Assembly (NCBI GenBank): GCA_902558545.1
Contig: CACEEJ010000002.1
Location: forward strand, 1 to 64,000
Direction of reading: 5' to 3'
Source: an uncultured Pelagibacteraceae bacterium
GTDB taxonomy: Bacteria > Pseudomonadota > Alphaproteobacteria > Pelagibacterales > Pelagibacteraceae
DNA: 64,000 nt
Shown one piece after another: positions 36,530 to 45,060 of this stretch. Below the pieces are notes generated by a model that was not told the DNA's origin, ran no database searches, and saw only the letters and a list, made by a program, of their open reading frames with translations. The stretch's first letter is position 1. Each line of letters starts with the position of its first letter. Made by a program: the position numbers and the translations under genes.

Positions 36530-37207
36530 TTATTGCTGAAAGCTGTACTTTTTTTCCAAATATTTAATCACATTATGAATAATAAAGGTCATGAACAAAT
36601 AAATTCCACCAGCAACAATAAATACTTCTATTGGTTTAAAAGTTGTTGAAATTATATATTTAGCAACACCTGTTAAATCCATTAGAGTAACTGTACTTGC
36701 AAGTGAAGTGCCTTTCATCATTAATATTATTTCATTTCCATATGCTGGAAGTGATTGTCTTATCGCAATTGGAATTTGAATTTTATAAAAAATTATTTTG
36801 TTTGATATTCCTAAACTTTTTCCAGCTTCAATAATACCTGGTTTTATTGTTTGAAAAGCTGATCTTAAAATTTCAGAAGTATATGCGCCAGTATTTAAAG
36901 TAAATGCTATTATTGCACACCAGTAAGGTTCTTTTAAAATAACCCATAGAAATGTTGTTCTTAAATATTCGATTTGTCCTAACCCAAAATAAATTATAAA
37001 AATTTGGACCAGTAATGGTGTTCCTCTAAATATGTATGAATAGCCATAAGCAAATTTATTGATAAATATATTTTTATTTAATCTTAAAATTGCAAAGAAC
37101 AGACCTAGGAATAACCCAAAAAATAATGATGCGGATAATAATTTTAAGGTAATTACTGTTGCTCCTAAAAGTTTGGGGAAACTAGTGATCATTAAATCAA
37201 AATCCAT
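36530..37207 (-). CDS. Polar amino-acid ABC transporter permease (HisM-like)
   Basis: A 225-residue inner-membrane permease of the His/Glu/Gln/Arg family. About five hydrophobic segments are visible, with the RGTPLLVQIFIIYFGLG signature near residue 60 and the ATPase-contacting EAA loop EAGKSLGISNKIIFYKIQIPIAIRQSLP near 137-165. Its start overlaps the stop of the companion permease by one base. An ATP-binding subunit is not encoded in the neighbourhood; one must be supplied from elsewhere. Confidence 0.9.
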   Translation of the reverse strand: MDFDLMITSFPKLLGATVITLKLLSASLFFGLFLGLFFAILRLNKNIFINKFAYGYSYIFRGTPLLVQIFIIYFGLGQIEYLRTTFLWVILKEPYWCAIIAFTLNTGAYTSEILRSAFQTIKPGIIEAGKSLGISNKIIFYKIQIPIAIRQSLPAYGNEIILMMKGTSLASTVTLMDLTGVAKYIISTTFKPIEVFIVAGGIYLFMTFIIHNVIKYLEKKYSFQQ

Positions 37208-37899
37208 TAATACCCCCTACTATACCTAACTTCTAACTTGTTAATTAATTTCATACTCATGTAAGTAAGCAAAAGATATAAAACGGCAGCAAATGAATAG
37301 AAGAATAATGGATCTCTAGTAGATCCTGCAGCAATATAAGATTGTCTCATTATTTCAACTAATCCTGTAACTGAAATTAGAGAAGTGTCTTTTAAAGTTA
37401 TTTGCCAAACATTACTTAAATTTGGAATAGCTAACCTTAGCATTTGAGGTAAAATTATTTTATAAAATTGCCCAAACTTATTTATTCCAAGTACCTTTGC
37501 AGCTTCAAATTGACCTTTGTCTATTGATTGAATTGCTCCCCGAAATACTTCTGTTGAATAAGCTCCAGAAATAATACCAATAGCCATTGCACCTGTAATG
37601 AATGCATTTATTTCTATATATTCATAATAACCAAAAATAGAAGCTACATACATAATGGCTCCACTTCCTCCAAAAAAGAAAAGGTATATTACTAGTAATT
37701 CGGGCACTCCTCGAATAACTGTTGTATAGAAATTCCCGATTAAATTTAAAGTTTTATATTTTGAAAGTTTTAAAGGAGTAAAAATTAATGCAAAAAGAAA
37801 ACCAACTAACATTGCTGTAATCGATACAGCAATTGTCATTAGGGTTGCGTAAAATAATTCATCACCCCAACCTGTTTTACCAAATGCTAGAAGTTCCAT
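37207..37899 (-). CDS. Polar amino-acid ABC transporter permease (HisQ-like)
   Basis: A 230-residue permease, partner of the downstream one. The membrane segments surround VIRGVPELLVIYLFFFGG, the family's amino-acid permease signature, and the EAA loop FEAAKVLGINKFGQFYKIILPQMLRLAIPN. It lies 44 bp downstream of the binding-protein gene and overlaps the next permease gene by one base. The two permeases are distinct enough to form a heterodimer, as in HisQM. Confidence 0.9.
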   Translation of the reverse strand: MELLAFGKTGWGDELFYATLMTIAVSITAMLVGFLFALIFTPLKLSKYKTLNLIGNFYTTVIRGVPELLVIYLFFFGGSGAIMYVASIFGYYEYIEINAFITGAMAIGIISGAYSTEVFRGAIQSIDKGQFEAAKVLGINKFGQFYKIILPQMLRLAIPNLSNVWQITLKDTSLISVTGLVEIMRQSYIAAGSTRDPLFFYSFAAVLYLLLTYMSMKLINKLEVRYSRGY

Positions 37900-37943
37900 A
37901 TAGATTGGCGACTATATATTATAGTCGCCAAATCTAAAATAAA

Positions 37944-38795
37944 TTACATAGAAACGTCGTCGTTAAACCATTTGATAGCTAGTTTACTAATAATTCCTTG
38001 TTTTCTAGCTTTATCAATTGCTTTATTAAAGTCTTTAAGAAGTTTGGCATCTCTTTTACCAATTGCATCATCTCCACTTTGTCTAATACCAACACCTACA
38101 CCGCCTCCAAAAGCACCACCTGAAAAATTAGGACCAACAGTAACGACTGCTTTTCCAGATGCCTCTGCATACTCTATAAATGAAGCTTTTGCAGCTAATG
38201 CTACATCACATCTTCCTGATGTTAAATCTAAATTAACTTCATCTTGAGTTTTGTAAGTTCTTACATTTACACTTCCTACATCACCTGACTCTAAGAAGTT
38301 TTGGTGAATTGTTCCTGTTTGCGTACAAACAGTTTTTCCAGATAAAGCAGCTGTAATTGTTTTTAGTGCTTTTTTAACATCTGAAGAACTTCTATCCAAA
38401 TTTATTGCAGCAGGAGTGTCCATGCCCTCTAGATTTGATCCTTTCATTACAGCAAGGGTAGCAGGTTCAGTCGCATAACCTTGTGAAAAAGTAATTGTCT
38501 TTTGCCTTTCAGCGGTAATTGACATTCCAGCCATTATTGCATCAAACTTTCTCATTACTAGAGCTGGTATCATACCATCCCAGTCTTGTTCAACGATTGT
38601 ACACTCATACTTCATAATTGCACAAAGTTCTTGAGCAAGCTCTACCTCAAAACCAATAAGATTGCCTGAAGCATCTTTTGAATTCCATGGAGGGTAAGCT
38701 CCTTCAGTTCCAATTTTTATTTTTTCAGCAGAAACATTTCCTATGATAAATAAAGAAGCAAGAACTGTTAAAATAGTTTTTTTGAATATATTCAT
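37944..38795 (-). CDS. Polar amino-acid-binding periplasmic protein (HisJ/ArgT-like)
   Basis: A 283-residue periplasmic receptor. A signal peptide (MNIFKKTILTVLASLFIIGNVSA) precedes the family 3 binding-protein opening KIGTEGAYPPWNSKDASGNLIGFEVELAQELC, the strongly conserved WDGMIPALVMRKFDAIMAGMSIT, and the hinge segment VCTQTGTIHQNFL. The pattern is of the lysine/arginine/ornithine or opine branch; the exact ligand is not determined. An AAGGAGA Shine-Dalgarno (38807-38801) sits five bases before the ATG, one of the best in the window. Confidence 0.9.
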   Translation of the reverse strand: MNIFKKTILTVLASLFIIGNVSAEKIKIGTEGAYPPWNSKDASGNLIGFEVELAQELCAIMKYECTIVEQDWDGMIPALVMRKFDAIMAGMSITAERQKTITFSQGYATEPATLAVMKGSNLEGMDTPAAINLDRSSSDVKKALKTITAALSGKTVCTQTGTIHQNFLESGDVGSVNVRTYKTQDEVNLDLTSGRCDVALAAKASFIEYAEASGKAVVTVGPNFSGGAFGGGVGVGIRQSGDDAIGKRDAKLLKDFNKAIDKARKQGIISKLAIKWFNDDVSM

Positions 38796-38854
38796 TATTT
38801 TCTCCTTTAATTAAGAAGAATTATTTCACAAATTTAAATAAGAAAAAAGAAAAA

Positions 38855-39895
38855 TTAGTGATTAATTGATGATGAAAAATTCCAAGAACAATCAAAACTA
38901 GGTATGTAAACTCTTGATAATTTTGCATTCCCAAAATTTTGATTAAAAACATTTAACCAATTTTCAACCTGATGTGGTTTTTTGTCTTGACTACCGACTT
39001 GAGCCGTTATAACTCCTTTGGGTTTTAAAATTCTGACTAATGAATCCATATTTTTTGCAGCTAAATCTATACAAAATTGATCGTCATTTAAATCAACAAA
39101 AATATGATCATAAGTATCATCACCAACTGATTTAACACTTTCGAAAGCATCACCCCAAACACATTTTACTGAATTTTTTTCAGTTGCTTTTTTTCCAATA
39201 TCTCCAAGGTGTTTATTACAAACATCTACAACTTCAGGATCAAGTTCGTACCAATCGATAAAGTTAAAATTTTTTGAAATACATTCTCTTGCTACTCCAC
39301 CATCACCACCACCTATGATAGCAGCTCTTTCATTATCTTTGTTTAAATTTAAACCAGAACCTACAAAGGTTGAGCTGTATAAATGCTCATCAGTAGCAGC
39401 AACTTGTATCTCGCCATCTATAAATAAAGACTTACCAAATTGTTCTAAGTCTAAAATTTCAATATGCTGACCTACTTTAGATTTAAAATCTTCTAAAACA
39501 TCATTTACTACGTAAGATTTTTGTAAACCTGGTGAGCTATAAATATCATGATAAAGAGATTTTGTGTCTCTATTAAATTCTTTTTTAACTATTCTTTTAT
39601 GTACAAATTCTTTTTTTATAATATCAATTGCAACTGATGGACTTACTTTACCACAAGTAAAGAAATCAAAACTAATAATGCCTTTTTCAGGAAATGTATG
39701 AAAACTTATGTGGCTTTCAGCTAATAAAGCTAAAATTGTAAATCCTTGTGGTTCAAATTTATATTTTGAAATATTTAAAATTGTAACTTTTGCAGCTTTT
39801 GCAATTTCGTTAATCACTTTTTCAAAAACAGATGGATCATACTCTTTAGTAGTTCCAATTATATCAAGAGTTATATGTTCTCCAACTTTGGTCAA
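38855..39895 (-). CDS. S-adenosylmethionine decarboxylase-spermidine synthase fusion
   Basis: A bifunctional polyamine enzyme of 346 residues. Residues 1 to about 125 are prokaryotic AdoMet decarboxylase (SpeD): LLAESHISFHTFPE contains the self-cleavage Glu60-Ser61 pair, Ser61 becoming the pyruvoyl group, with His66 and the proton-donor Cys81 in DFFTCG at the same spacing as in Thermotoga SpeD. Residues about 128-346 are an aminopropyltransferase (SpeE) with AAIIGGGDGGVAREC and YELDPEVVDVC. The usual DSTDP motif is altered to VDLNDDQ. The product would be spermidine (or a related triamine) plus 5'-methylthioadenosine. The gene is 59 bp upstream of the ABC receptor gene in the same direction and 4 bp downstream of an aldolase gene. 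Confidence 0.87.
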   Translation of the reverse strand: MTKVGEHITLDIIGTTKEYDPSVFEKVINEIAKAAKVTILNISKYKFEPQGFTILALLAESHISFHTFPEKGIISFDFFTCGKVSPSVAIDIIKKEFVHKRIVKKEFNRDTKSLYHDIYSSPGLQKSYVVNDVLEDFKSKVGQHIEILDLEQFGKSLFIDGEIQVAATDEHLYSSTFVGSGLNLNKDNERAAIIGGGDGGVARECISKNFNFIDWYELDPEVVDVCNKHLGDIGKKATEKNSVKCVWGDAFESVKSVGDDTYDHIFVDLNDDQFCIDLAAKNMDSLVRILKPKGVITAQVGSQDKKPHQVENWLNVFNQNFGNAKLSRVYIPSFDCSWNFSSSINH

Positions 39896-39899
39896 TTTA

Positions 39900-40559
39900 T
39901 TATCCCTTTTTATAACCTTTAACTTTTTCTAATATTTTTTGCATTTCTGCAAAAGATAGATTCTTTGGTTGTCCAAGTTTTAGTGCAAGAAAGTATTGAT
40001 GGCAAATATTTTCTAATTCTTGTGCAAGTTCAAATGCCTTGCTTAAAGTTTCTCCAAATGCAATCTGACCGTGATTTGCCATTAAACATGCTTTCCTATT
40101 TTCAAGAGCTTTAATTATATTGTTGGATAATTCTTTTGTACCAAAAGTTGCATATTCTGCACACTTAATATCCTCACCACCCATTAATGCTATCATGTAA
40201 TGGAAAGGTGGTATTGGTTTCCTGTGAGTTGAAATTGCAGTAGCATGAGTCGAATGAGCATGAACTATAGCTTTTGCCTCTCTTTTACTTTTATAAATGT
40301 CCTGATGAAATCTCCATTCAGAAGATGGGTTTAATCCAGAATTAAAAATTTTTAGGAAATCATATTCCTTTTCATTTGATAAAAAGACTATGTCTTCTTC
40401 TTTTAAGTTTTCATATTTAATTCCAGATGGAGTAATATAAAATCCATCTTCGCCGTCTATTTGGGCTCTAACAGAAATGTTACCTGATCTTAAAGGGGAT
40501 AAATTAGTACTATTAAGCCTTTTTGAAAATTCAATAACTTCTAGCTTTTTGTTGTTCAT
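39900..40559 (-). CDS. Class II aldolase, fuculose-phosphate-aldolase-like
   Basis: A zinc-dependent aldolase of about 219 residues. I set the start at the ATG at 40557-40559 (MNNKKLEVIEFSKRL); the frame stays open upstream but that part reads as unrelated hydrophobic sequence close to the divergent gene. It closely follows FucA: SGNISVR, YITPSGIKYENL, SSEWRFHQDIY (catalytic Glu), VHAHSTHATAIS (zinc ligands), YATFGTKELS, and ACLMANHGQIAFG (third zinc His). Besides L-fuculose-1-phosphate, such enzymes (Ald2) cleave 5-methylthioribulose-1-phosphate to DHAP. The SpeD-SpeE gene 4 bp downstream makes MTA, which supports the latter; the related MtnB dehydratase is an alternative. Confidence 0.82.
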   Translation of the reverse strand: MNNKKLEVIEFSKRLNSTNLSPLRSGNISVRAQIDGEDGFYITPSGIKYENLKEEDIVFLSNEKEYDFLKIFNSGLNPSSEWRFHQDIYKSKREAKAIVHAHSTHATAISTHRKPIPPFHYMIALMGGEDIKCAEYATFGTKELSNNIIKALENRKACLMANHGQIAFGETLSKAFELAQELENICHQYFLALKLGQPKNLSFAEMQKILEKVKGYKKG

Positions 40560-40615
40560 ATAAAAAATACTTGATTTTAAAGCTGATAAATAACAAACTA
40601 TACAAAAAATAAAAC

Positions 40616-41977
40616 ATGTCAGATACAATTAAATATTTTTTAGAAGAAAGCAAAATGCCAAAAACTTGGTATAATATTGCTGCAGACCTTCCTAAGCCTC
40701 TAGATCCAGTTTTACATCCAGGAACTCTTAAACCTATAGGTCCAGACGATTTAGCACCATTGTTTCCAATGGCTTTAATTGGACAAGAAGTTTCTCAAGA
40801 TAGAGAAATTGAGATACCTGAACCAGTTAGAAATATTTATAAACAATGGAGACCTTCTCCACTTTACAGAGCAAGAAAATTAGAAAAACATTTAGATACA
40901 CCTGCAAAAATTTATTACAAGTATGAGGGTGTAAGTCCTTCAGGTAGTCACAAACCTAATACAGCTGTTGCACAGGCATTTTATAATAAAGAAGAAGGTA
41001 CAAAAAAAATAACTACCGAGACTGGTGCTGGGCAATGGGGAACTTCACTTGCTTTTGCATGTAAACTTTTTGGAATAGAGTTAGATGTTTATATGGTTAA
41101 AGTTAGTTTTGAACAAAAACCATATAGAAAATTAGTAATGCAAACATATGGTGCAAGATGTGTTGCAAGTCCATCAAATGAAACTGATAGTGGAAAAGCT
41201 ATTTTAACAAAAGACCCTAGCAACACTGGTAGCTTAGGTATTGCTATTTCTGAGGCGGTTGAGATGGCTGCAAAAAATCCTGATACCAAATATGCGCTTG
41301 GTAGTGTTTTAAATCATGTTCTAATGCATCAAACGATTGTTGGTAATGAGGCGTTACTTCAAATGGAAATGGCTGATGATTACCCAGATATTTTAGTTGG
41401 TTGTACAGGTGGTGGAAGTAATTTTTCAGGTTTAGTTTTTCCATTCATAGGTAAAAATTTTAGAGAAGGAAAAAATACAAGAGTAATAGCTTGTGAACCA
41501 AAATCTTGTCCTTCACTAACAAAAGGTAAATTTGTTTATGATTTTGGTGATACAGGAAGATTAACACCATTAATGAAAACACATACTTTAGGATCTCAAT
41601 TTATTCCTCCAGCAACACACTCTGGAGGGTTAAGATATCATGCTATGGCTCCAATGGTTAGTCATCTAAAAGAGATAGGTGCAATCGAAGCAAAAGCATA
41701 TGGTCAAAAAGAATGTTTTGAAGCAGGAGTAAGTTTTGCAAGAACTGAAGGCATAGTTCCTGCTCCCGAAGCAACTCATGCTGTTAAAGGTGCAGTTGAT
41801 GCAGCATTAGAATGTAAAAAGAATGGAGAGTCTAAATCAATTCTCTTTAACCTTTGTGGACATGGTCACTTTGATATGAAAGCTTACGGTGATTTCTTCG
41901 AAGGAAATTTAGCTGAAGATAAATTTGATCAAGCAAGTGTTGATAAAGCTTTGGAAGAATTACCAAAAATTGCTTAA
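40616..41977 (+). CDS. TrpB-like PLP-dependent enzyme (TrpB2 type)
   Basis: A 453-residue fold-type II PLP enzyme of the tryptophan-synthase-beta-like group. The PLP lysine is in SPSGSHKPNTAVAQ near residue 110, the phosphate-binding loop is VGCTGGGSNFSG near 265, and the N-terminal WYNIAADLP...PLHPGTLKP opening is characteristic of TrpB2, which is longer than canonical TrpB (about 400) and is not partnered with TrpA. No trpA lies here. TrpB2 can make tryptophan from indole and serine, or act as a serine deaminase; which applies is open. It is divergent from the aldolase gene across 56 bp. Confidence 0.85.
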   Translation: MSDTIKYFLEESKMPKTWYNIAADLPKPLDPVLHPGTLKPIGPDDLAPLFPMALIGQEVSQDREIEIPEPVRNIYKQWRPSPLYRARKLEKHLDTPAKIYYKYEGVSPSGSHKPNTAVAQAFYNKEEGTKKITTETGAGQWGTSLAFACKLFGIELDVYMVKVSFEQKPYRKLVMQTYGARCVASPSNETDSGKAILTKDPSNTGSLGIAISEAVEMAAKNPDTKYALGSVLNHVLMHQTIVGNEALLQMEMADDYPDILVGCTGGGSNFSGLVFPFIGKNFREGKNTRVIACEPKSCPSLTKGKFVYDFGDTGRLTPLMKTHTLGSQFIPPATHSGGLRYHAMAPMVSHLKEIGAIEAKAYGQKECFEAGVSFARTEGIVPAPEATHAVKGAVDAALECKKNGESKSILFNLCGHGHFDMKAYGDFFEGNLAEDKFDQASVDKALEELPKIA

Positions 41978-41985
41978 TTTAAAAA

Positions 41986-43089
41986 TTGAGTCTAATAAAA
42001 CCATTTAGCGGAATAAGACCAAAAAAAAAGTTTGCAAAGCAAGTTACTTCTCCAAACTTAAGTTATCTTAATAATTACAAACTAACCAAAAAATTAAATT
42101 TTGTTAATTTATTAAATGCTTCAAGCATCCATGAGTCAAAAAAAATACTTCGAAGTCTTAATGAAAAAGGTATTATTCAACAAGACCAATCAGATTATTT
42201 CTATTTATATCGAATTACATATAACAAGAAAAAATTGCTTGGGATAGTTGGAAAAATTAATTTAGAGAATTATGATGACAAAAAAATATTAGGTCATGAA
42301 GAAACTTTTGTAGAAAGGATAAAAAAAAGAAAAGAACAATTATTTAAATTTAATAGTCAAATAAGCCCTATATATACAACGTATAAGTCTAAACCAAATT
42401 CTTTAAAAAAATTAAATAATATTTTTAAATATAAGCCAGATTATAATTTTATATCTGAGGATAAGTGTAGGCATGAACTTTGGGTAATTAAAAAACTAAA
42501 AACAGAAAAATTACTTAAAAAGTATCTTAAAAATATTAAGAAAATATACATATGTGATGGACACCATAGGATACAAGCGATGTTAAAAAGTAAAAAAAAA
42601 ATTGCCCCTATGATAATAGCTTTTCCTGATAATCAGGTAAATATATTAGATTATAATAGAGTTATAAAAACCAATTTAAAATTTGAAGAAATTAAAAAAA
42701 TAATTTCAAAAAACTTTACTTTTAATGTCTCTAAAAAAAATAACCAACTTAAACAAAACCAAATTGAAATGTATGCAAAAAGAAGGTGGTATACAATTAA
42801 GCCATTTAAACAATCAAAAGAACTAGATGTAACTATATTGAGAAAATTAATATTAAATAAAATTTTGAAAAATAAAAAAAATATTAAATTCGTATCAGGT
42901 TTCAAAGGTAAAAAAGTTTTAGAAAATTATGTAAATTCTAAAAAATATAATTTAGCATTTAAATTATATCCTACTAATATTTCACAAGTTTTATCTTTTG
43001 CTGAAAAGAAAAAATATATGCCACAAAAATCTACGTGGTTTCACCCAAAACCACTTGATGGATTAATTTCATCTAAAATTATTTCTTAA
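41986..43089 (+). CDS. DUF1015 family protein
   Basis: A 367-residue soluble protein with the DUF1015 opening SLIKPFSGIRPKKKFAKQV, the DGHHRIQAM segment near residue 193 that is the family's most constant motif, and a lysine-rich body. I accept a TTG start at 41986-41988 because the family consistently begins with M-x-L-I-x-P-F. It follows the TrpB-like gene by 8 bp and is likely cotranscribed. It is more AT-rich and lysine-rich than its neighbours. Relatives often lie near serA or amino-acid genes; the function is not known to me. Its 3' end overlaps mtnA (convergent) by 11 bp. Confidence 0.75.
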   Translation: MSLIKPFSGIRPKKKFAKQVTSPNLSYLNNYKLTKKLNFVNLLNASSIHESKKILRSLNEKGIIQQDQSDYFYLYRITYNKKKLLGIVGKINLENYDDKKILGHEETFVERIKKRKEQLFKFNSQISPIYTTYKSKPNSLKKLNNIFKYKPDYNFISEDKCRHELWVIKKLKTEKLLKKYLKNIKKIYICDGHHRIQAMLKSKKKIAPMIIAFPDNQVNILDYNRVIKTNLKFEEIKKIISKNFTFNVSKKNNQLKQNQIEMYAKRRWYTIKPFKQSKELDVTILRKLILNKILKNKKNIKFVSGFKGKKVLENYVNSKKYNLAFKLYPTNISQVLSFAEKKKYMPQKSTWFHPKPLDGLISSKIIS

Positions 43090-44152
43090 ATAATTGTTTT
43101 AAACCATCAGATGAAGCTTCTGAAATCCCTCTTTCAGTTATTAATCCAGTAACATATTTTGCAGGCGTTACATCAAAAGCTAAATTCATAGCTTTACTTT
43201 TAGATGGGTATATCAAAACTTTCTTAATTTCATTATTCTCATCTATACCTTCAACATGAGATAATTCCTCTGAATTTCTTTCTTCAATGGGAATATCTTT
43301 TGCATCTTTGATGCCCCAATCAATTGTTGAGCTTGGAAGAGCCACATAAAAAGGAACGTTATTATCATGGGCAGCTAATGCCTTAAGATAAGTTCCAATT
43401 TTATTACAAACGTCTCCATTGGATAAAGTCCTGTCAGTACCTACAATACACATATCAACTTCACCCCTCTGCATTAAAATACCCCCTGTATTATCTGCAA
43501 TAATTGTGTTTGGAATTTCCTCTTCGTTTAATTCGTATGATGTTAAGTTTGCACCTTGATTTCTTGGTCTTGTTTCGTCTACCCATACATGAACTGGTAT
43601 TCCTTTTTTATGAGCATGATAAATTGGTGATGTTGCTGTGCCCCAATTAATAGTTGCTAACCAACCTGCATTACAATGTGTTAATATGTTTACTGTGTCT
43701 TTCTTTTTATTATAAATTTCTTCAATTACTTTTAATCCATTAATACCAATATTTTCACAAAACTTTTCATCTTCATCACATATTTCTTTCGCTTCAGTTA
43801 GGGCAATACTTAATATTTGATCACTATTAATTCCTGATAATTTTTTCATCATACGATCTACAGCCCATTTTAAATTAATAGCGGTAGGTCTTGATTGAAT
43901 TAACTCTTCTGCACTTTTTTTTATAAATTCAGGATTATTATTTTCTTGAACTGCCAAAGCTAGACCATAAGCTGCAGTTCCACCAATTAGAGGAGCGCCT
44001 CTTACCTCCATTACTTTAATTGCATTAATAGCATCTTTTACTGTCTTTAATTCTTTAATTGTAAATTTGTGAGGAAGTTTTGTTTGATCTATTATTTTTA
44101 TAATATTATTTTCAAACCAAATAGTACGATATTCTTTTCCATTAATTTTCAT
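43079..44152 (-). CDS. mtnA: S-methyl-5-thioribose-1-phosphate isomerase
   Basis: Isomerises methylthioribose-1-phosphate to methylthioribulose-1-phosphate in MTA salvage. The 357-residue protein belongs to the eIF2B-alpha-like isomerases: KVMEVRGAPLIGGTAAYGLA near 47-66, RPTAINLKWAVDRM, the catalytic Cys in ILTHCNAGWLATINWGTA near 160 and the catalytic Asp in ADNTGGILM near 239, with VGTDRTLSNGDVCNKIGTYLKA completing the signature. These features exclude a plain eIF2B-like role. It sits 2 bp downstream of a secreted hydrolase gene which is itself joined to mtnP. Confidence 0.93.
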   Translation of the reverse strand: MKINGKEYRTIWFENNIIKIIDQTKLPHKFTIKELKTVKDAINAIKVMEVRGAPLIGGTAAYGLALAVQENNNPEFIKKSAEELIQSRPTAINLKWAVDRMMKKLSGINSDQILSIALTEAKEICDEDEKFCENIGINGLKVIEEIYNKKKDTVNILTHCNAGWLATINWGTATSPIYHAHKKGIPVHVWVDETRPRNQGANLTSYELNEEEIPNTIIADNTGGILMQRGEVDMCIVGTDRTLSNGDVCNKIGTYLKALAAHDNNVPFYVALPSSTIDWGIKDAKDIPIEERNSEELSHVEGIDENNEIKKVLIYPSKSKAMNLAFDVTPAKYVTGLITERGISEASSDGLKQLFKK

Positions 44153-44154
44153 CT

Positions 44155-45060
44155 TTAAAAAATGCCATTTAAATATTTAATTAAATCCTTATTTCTCTTT
44201 TCATACTCTGCGTAACATTTAGTTAGAGTTATTCCATGATAATTATTCGTAGGATCTGCTTTTTTGCAACCGGAATTAGTTAAATTTACAAATTTAACTG
44301 AATTTATACTCTTAAATAAAGAATAGTCATTTGGAGAATTAAAATGATCTTTATCATGTGCAACAATAATTGCATTTATTTGAGATAAATCTTTTACAAA
44401 ACCATAATATCTTACGTCTTCCCACCAAGGCCAATCTTTTCTATTTTTAACAGTTCCACCAGCTCCTGGATTAAGACCTATTACACCTTTCACCAGCTTG
44501 GGGAATTCTGCTTTTATTTTTATTGACTGCCAGCCACCTGATGAATGACCAGCAAGAATAATATTCTTAAATCCTTCTTCAATAAAACTATCAACTTTAT
44601 CTTTTATAACTCTTCTTCTTTGGTTTTGTTTTTGTTTGTTAATTAATGGAATTCCATCTCTGTCTTTTAATTCTAAAGCTAATTTTCCATTTTTTTCATG
44701 AGCTTTCCACATTTTAGTTTGCTCTTTTTTTGACCATCCTTTTGCACCTGTGCATAAACGATATATTTTTACTTTGAAATTTTTAATGTTTACATCATGT
44801 AAGTCTCTTATAACTTTGGGAACATTGTTACCTGGATTTGTACATTTATCACTTTTTTGATCATTATCTGAGCCATGATTGTAAATAATTAAAATTGAAT
44901 TTTTTTTGTCTTTTATTTCGTTCTCGGAATAGATTTTTCCTTTGCTGTCTATAAATCCGTTATCTTTAGAAAATTTTTTAAGATCTTTATCAAATTTTGA
45001 GTTTGAATAAGCATTGGTTAAGAAAAAACTAATAATTAAAGAAATTAATATTCTCTTCAT
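44155..45060 (-). CDS. Secreted alpha/beta-hydrolase-like protein
   Basis: A 301-residue exported protein. The signal peptide is MKRILISLIISFFLTNAYS. The mature part has the ILIIYNHGSDND oxyanion-side strand and the nucleophile elbow LAGHSSGGWQSI with a Ser in place; a late His in NYHGITLTKC is a candidate third catalytic residue. It resembles the protein at 26885-27958 at these motifs but is shorter. It overlaps mtnP by 4 bp and is followed by mtnA after 2 bp, an odd position for an exported protein within an otherwise cytoplasmic nucleoside salvage operon. Function unknown. Confidence 0.68.
   Translation of the reverse strand: MKRILISLIISFFLTNAYSNSKFDKDLKKFSKDNGFIDSKGKIYSENEIKDKKNSILIIYNHGSDNDQKSDKCTNPGNNVPKVIRDLHDVNIKNFKVKIYRLCTGAKGWSKKEQTKMWKAHEKNGKLALELKDRDGIPLINKQKQNQRRRVIKDKVDSFIEEGFKNIILAGHSSGGWQSIKIKAEFPKLVKGVIGLNPGAGGTVKNRKDWPWWEDVRYYGFVKDLSQINAIIVAHDKDHFNSPNDYSLFKSINSVKFVNLTNSGCKKADPTNNYHGITLTKCYAEYEKRNKDLIKYLNGIF

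Noticed and set aside
40560..40628. Longer start of the class II aldolase
   Set aside because: The added residues are hydrophobic, not like the family N-terminus, and would overlap the divergent TrpB-like gene start.
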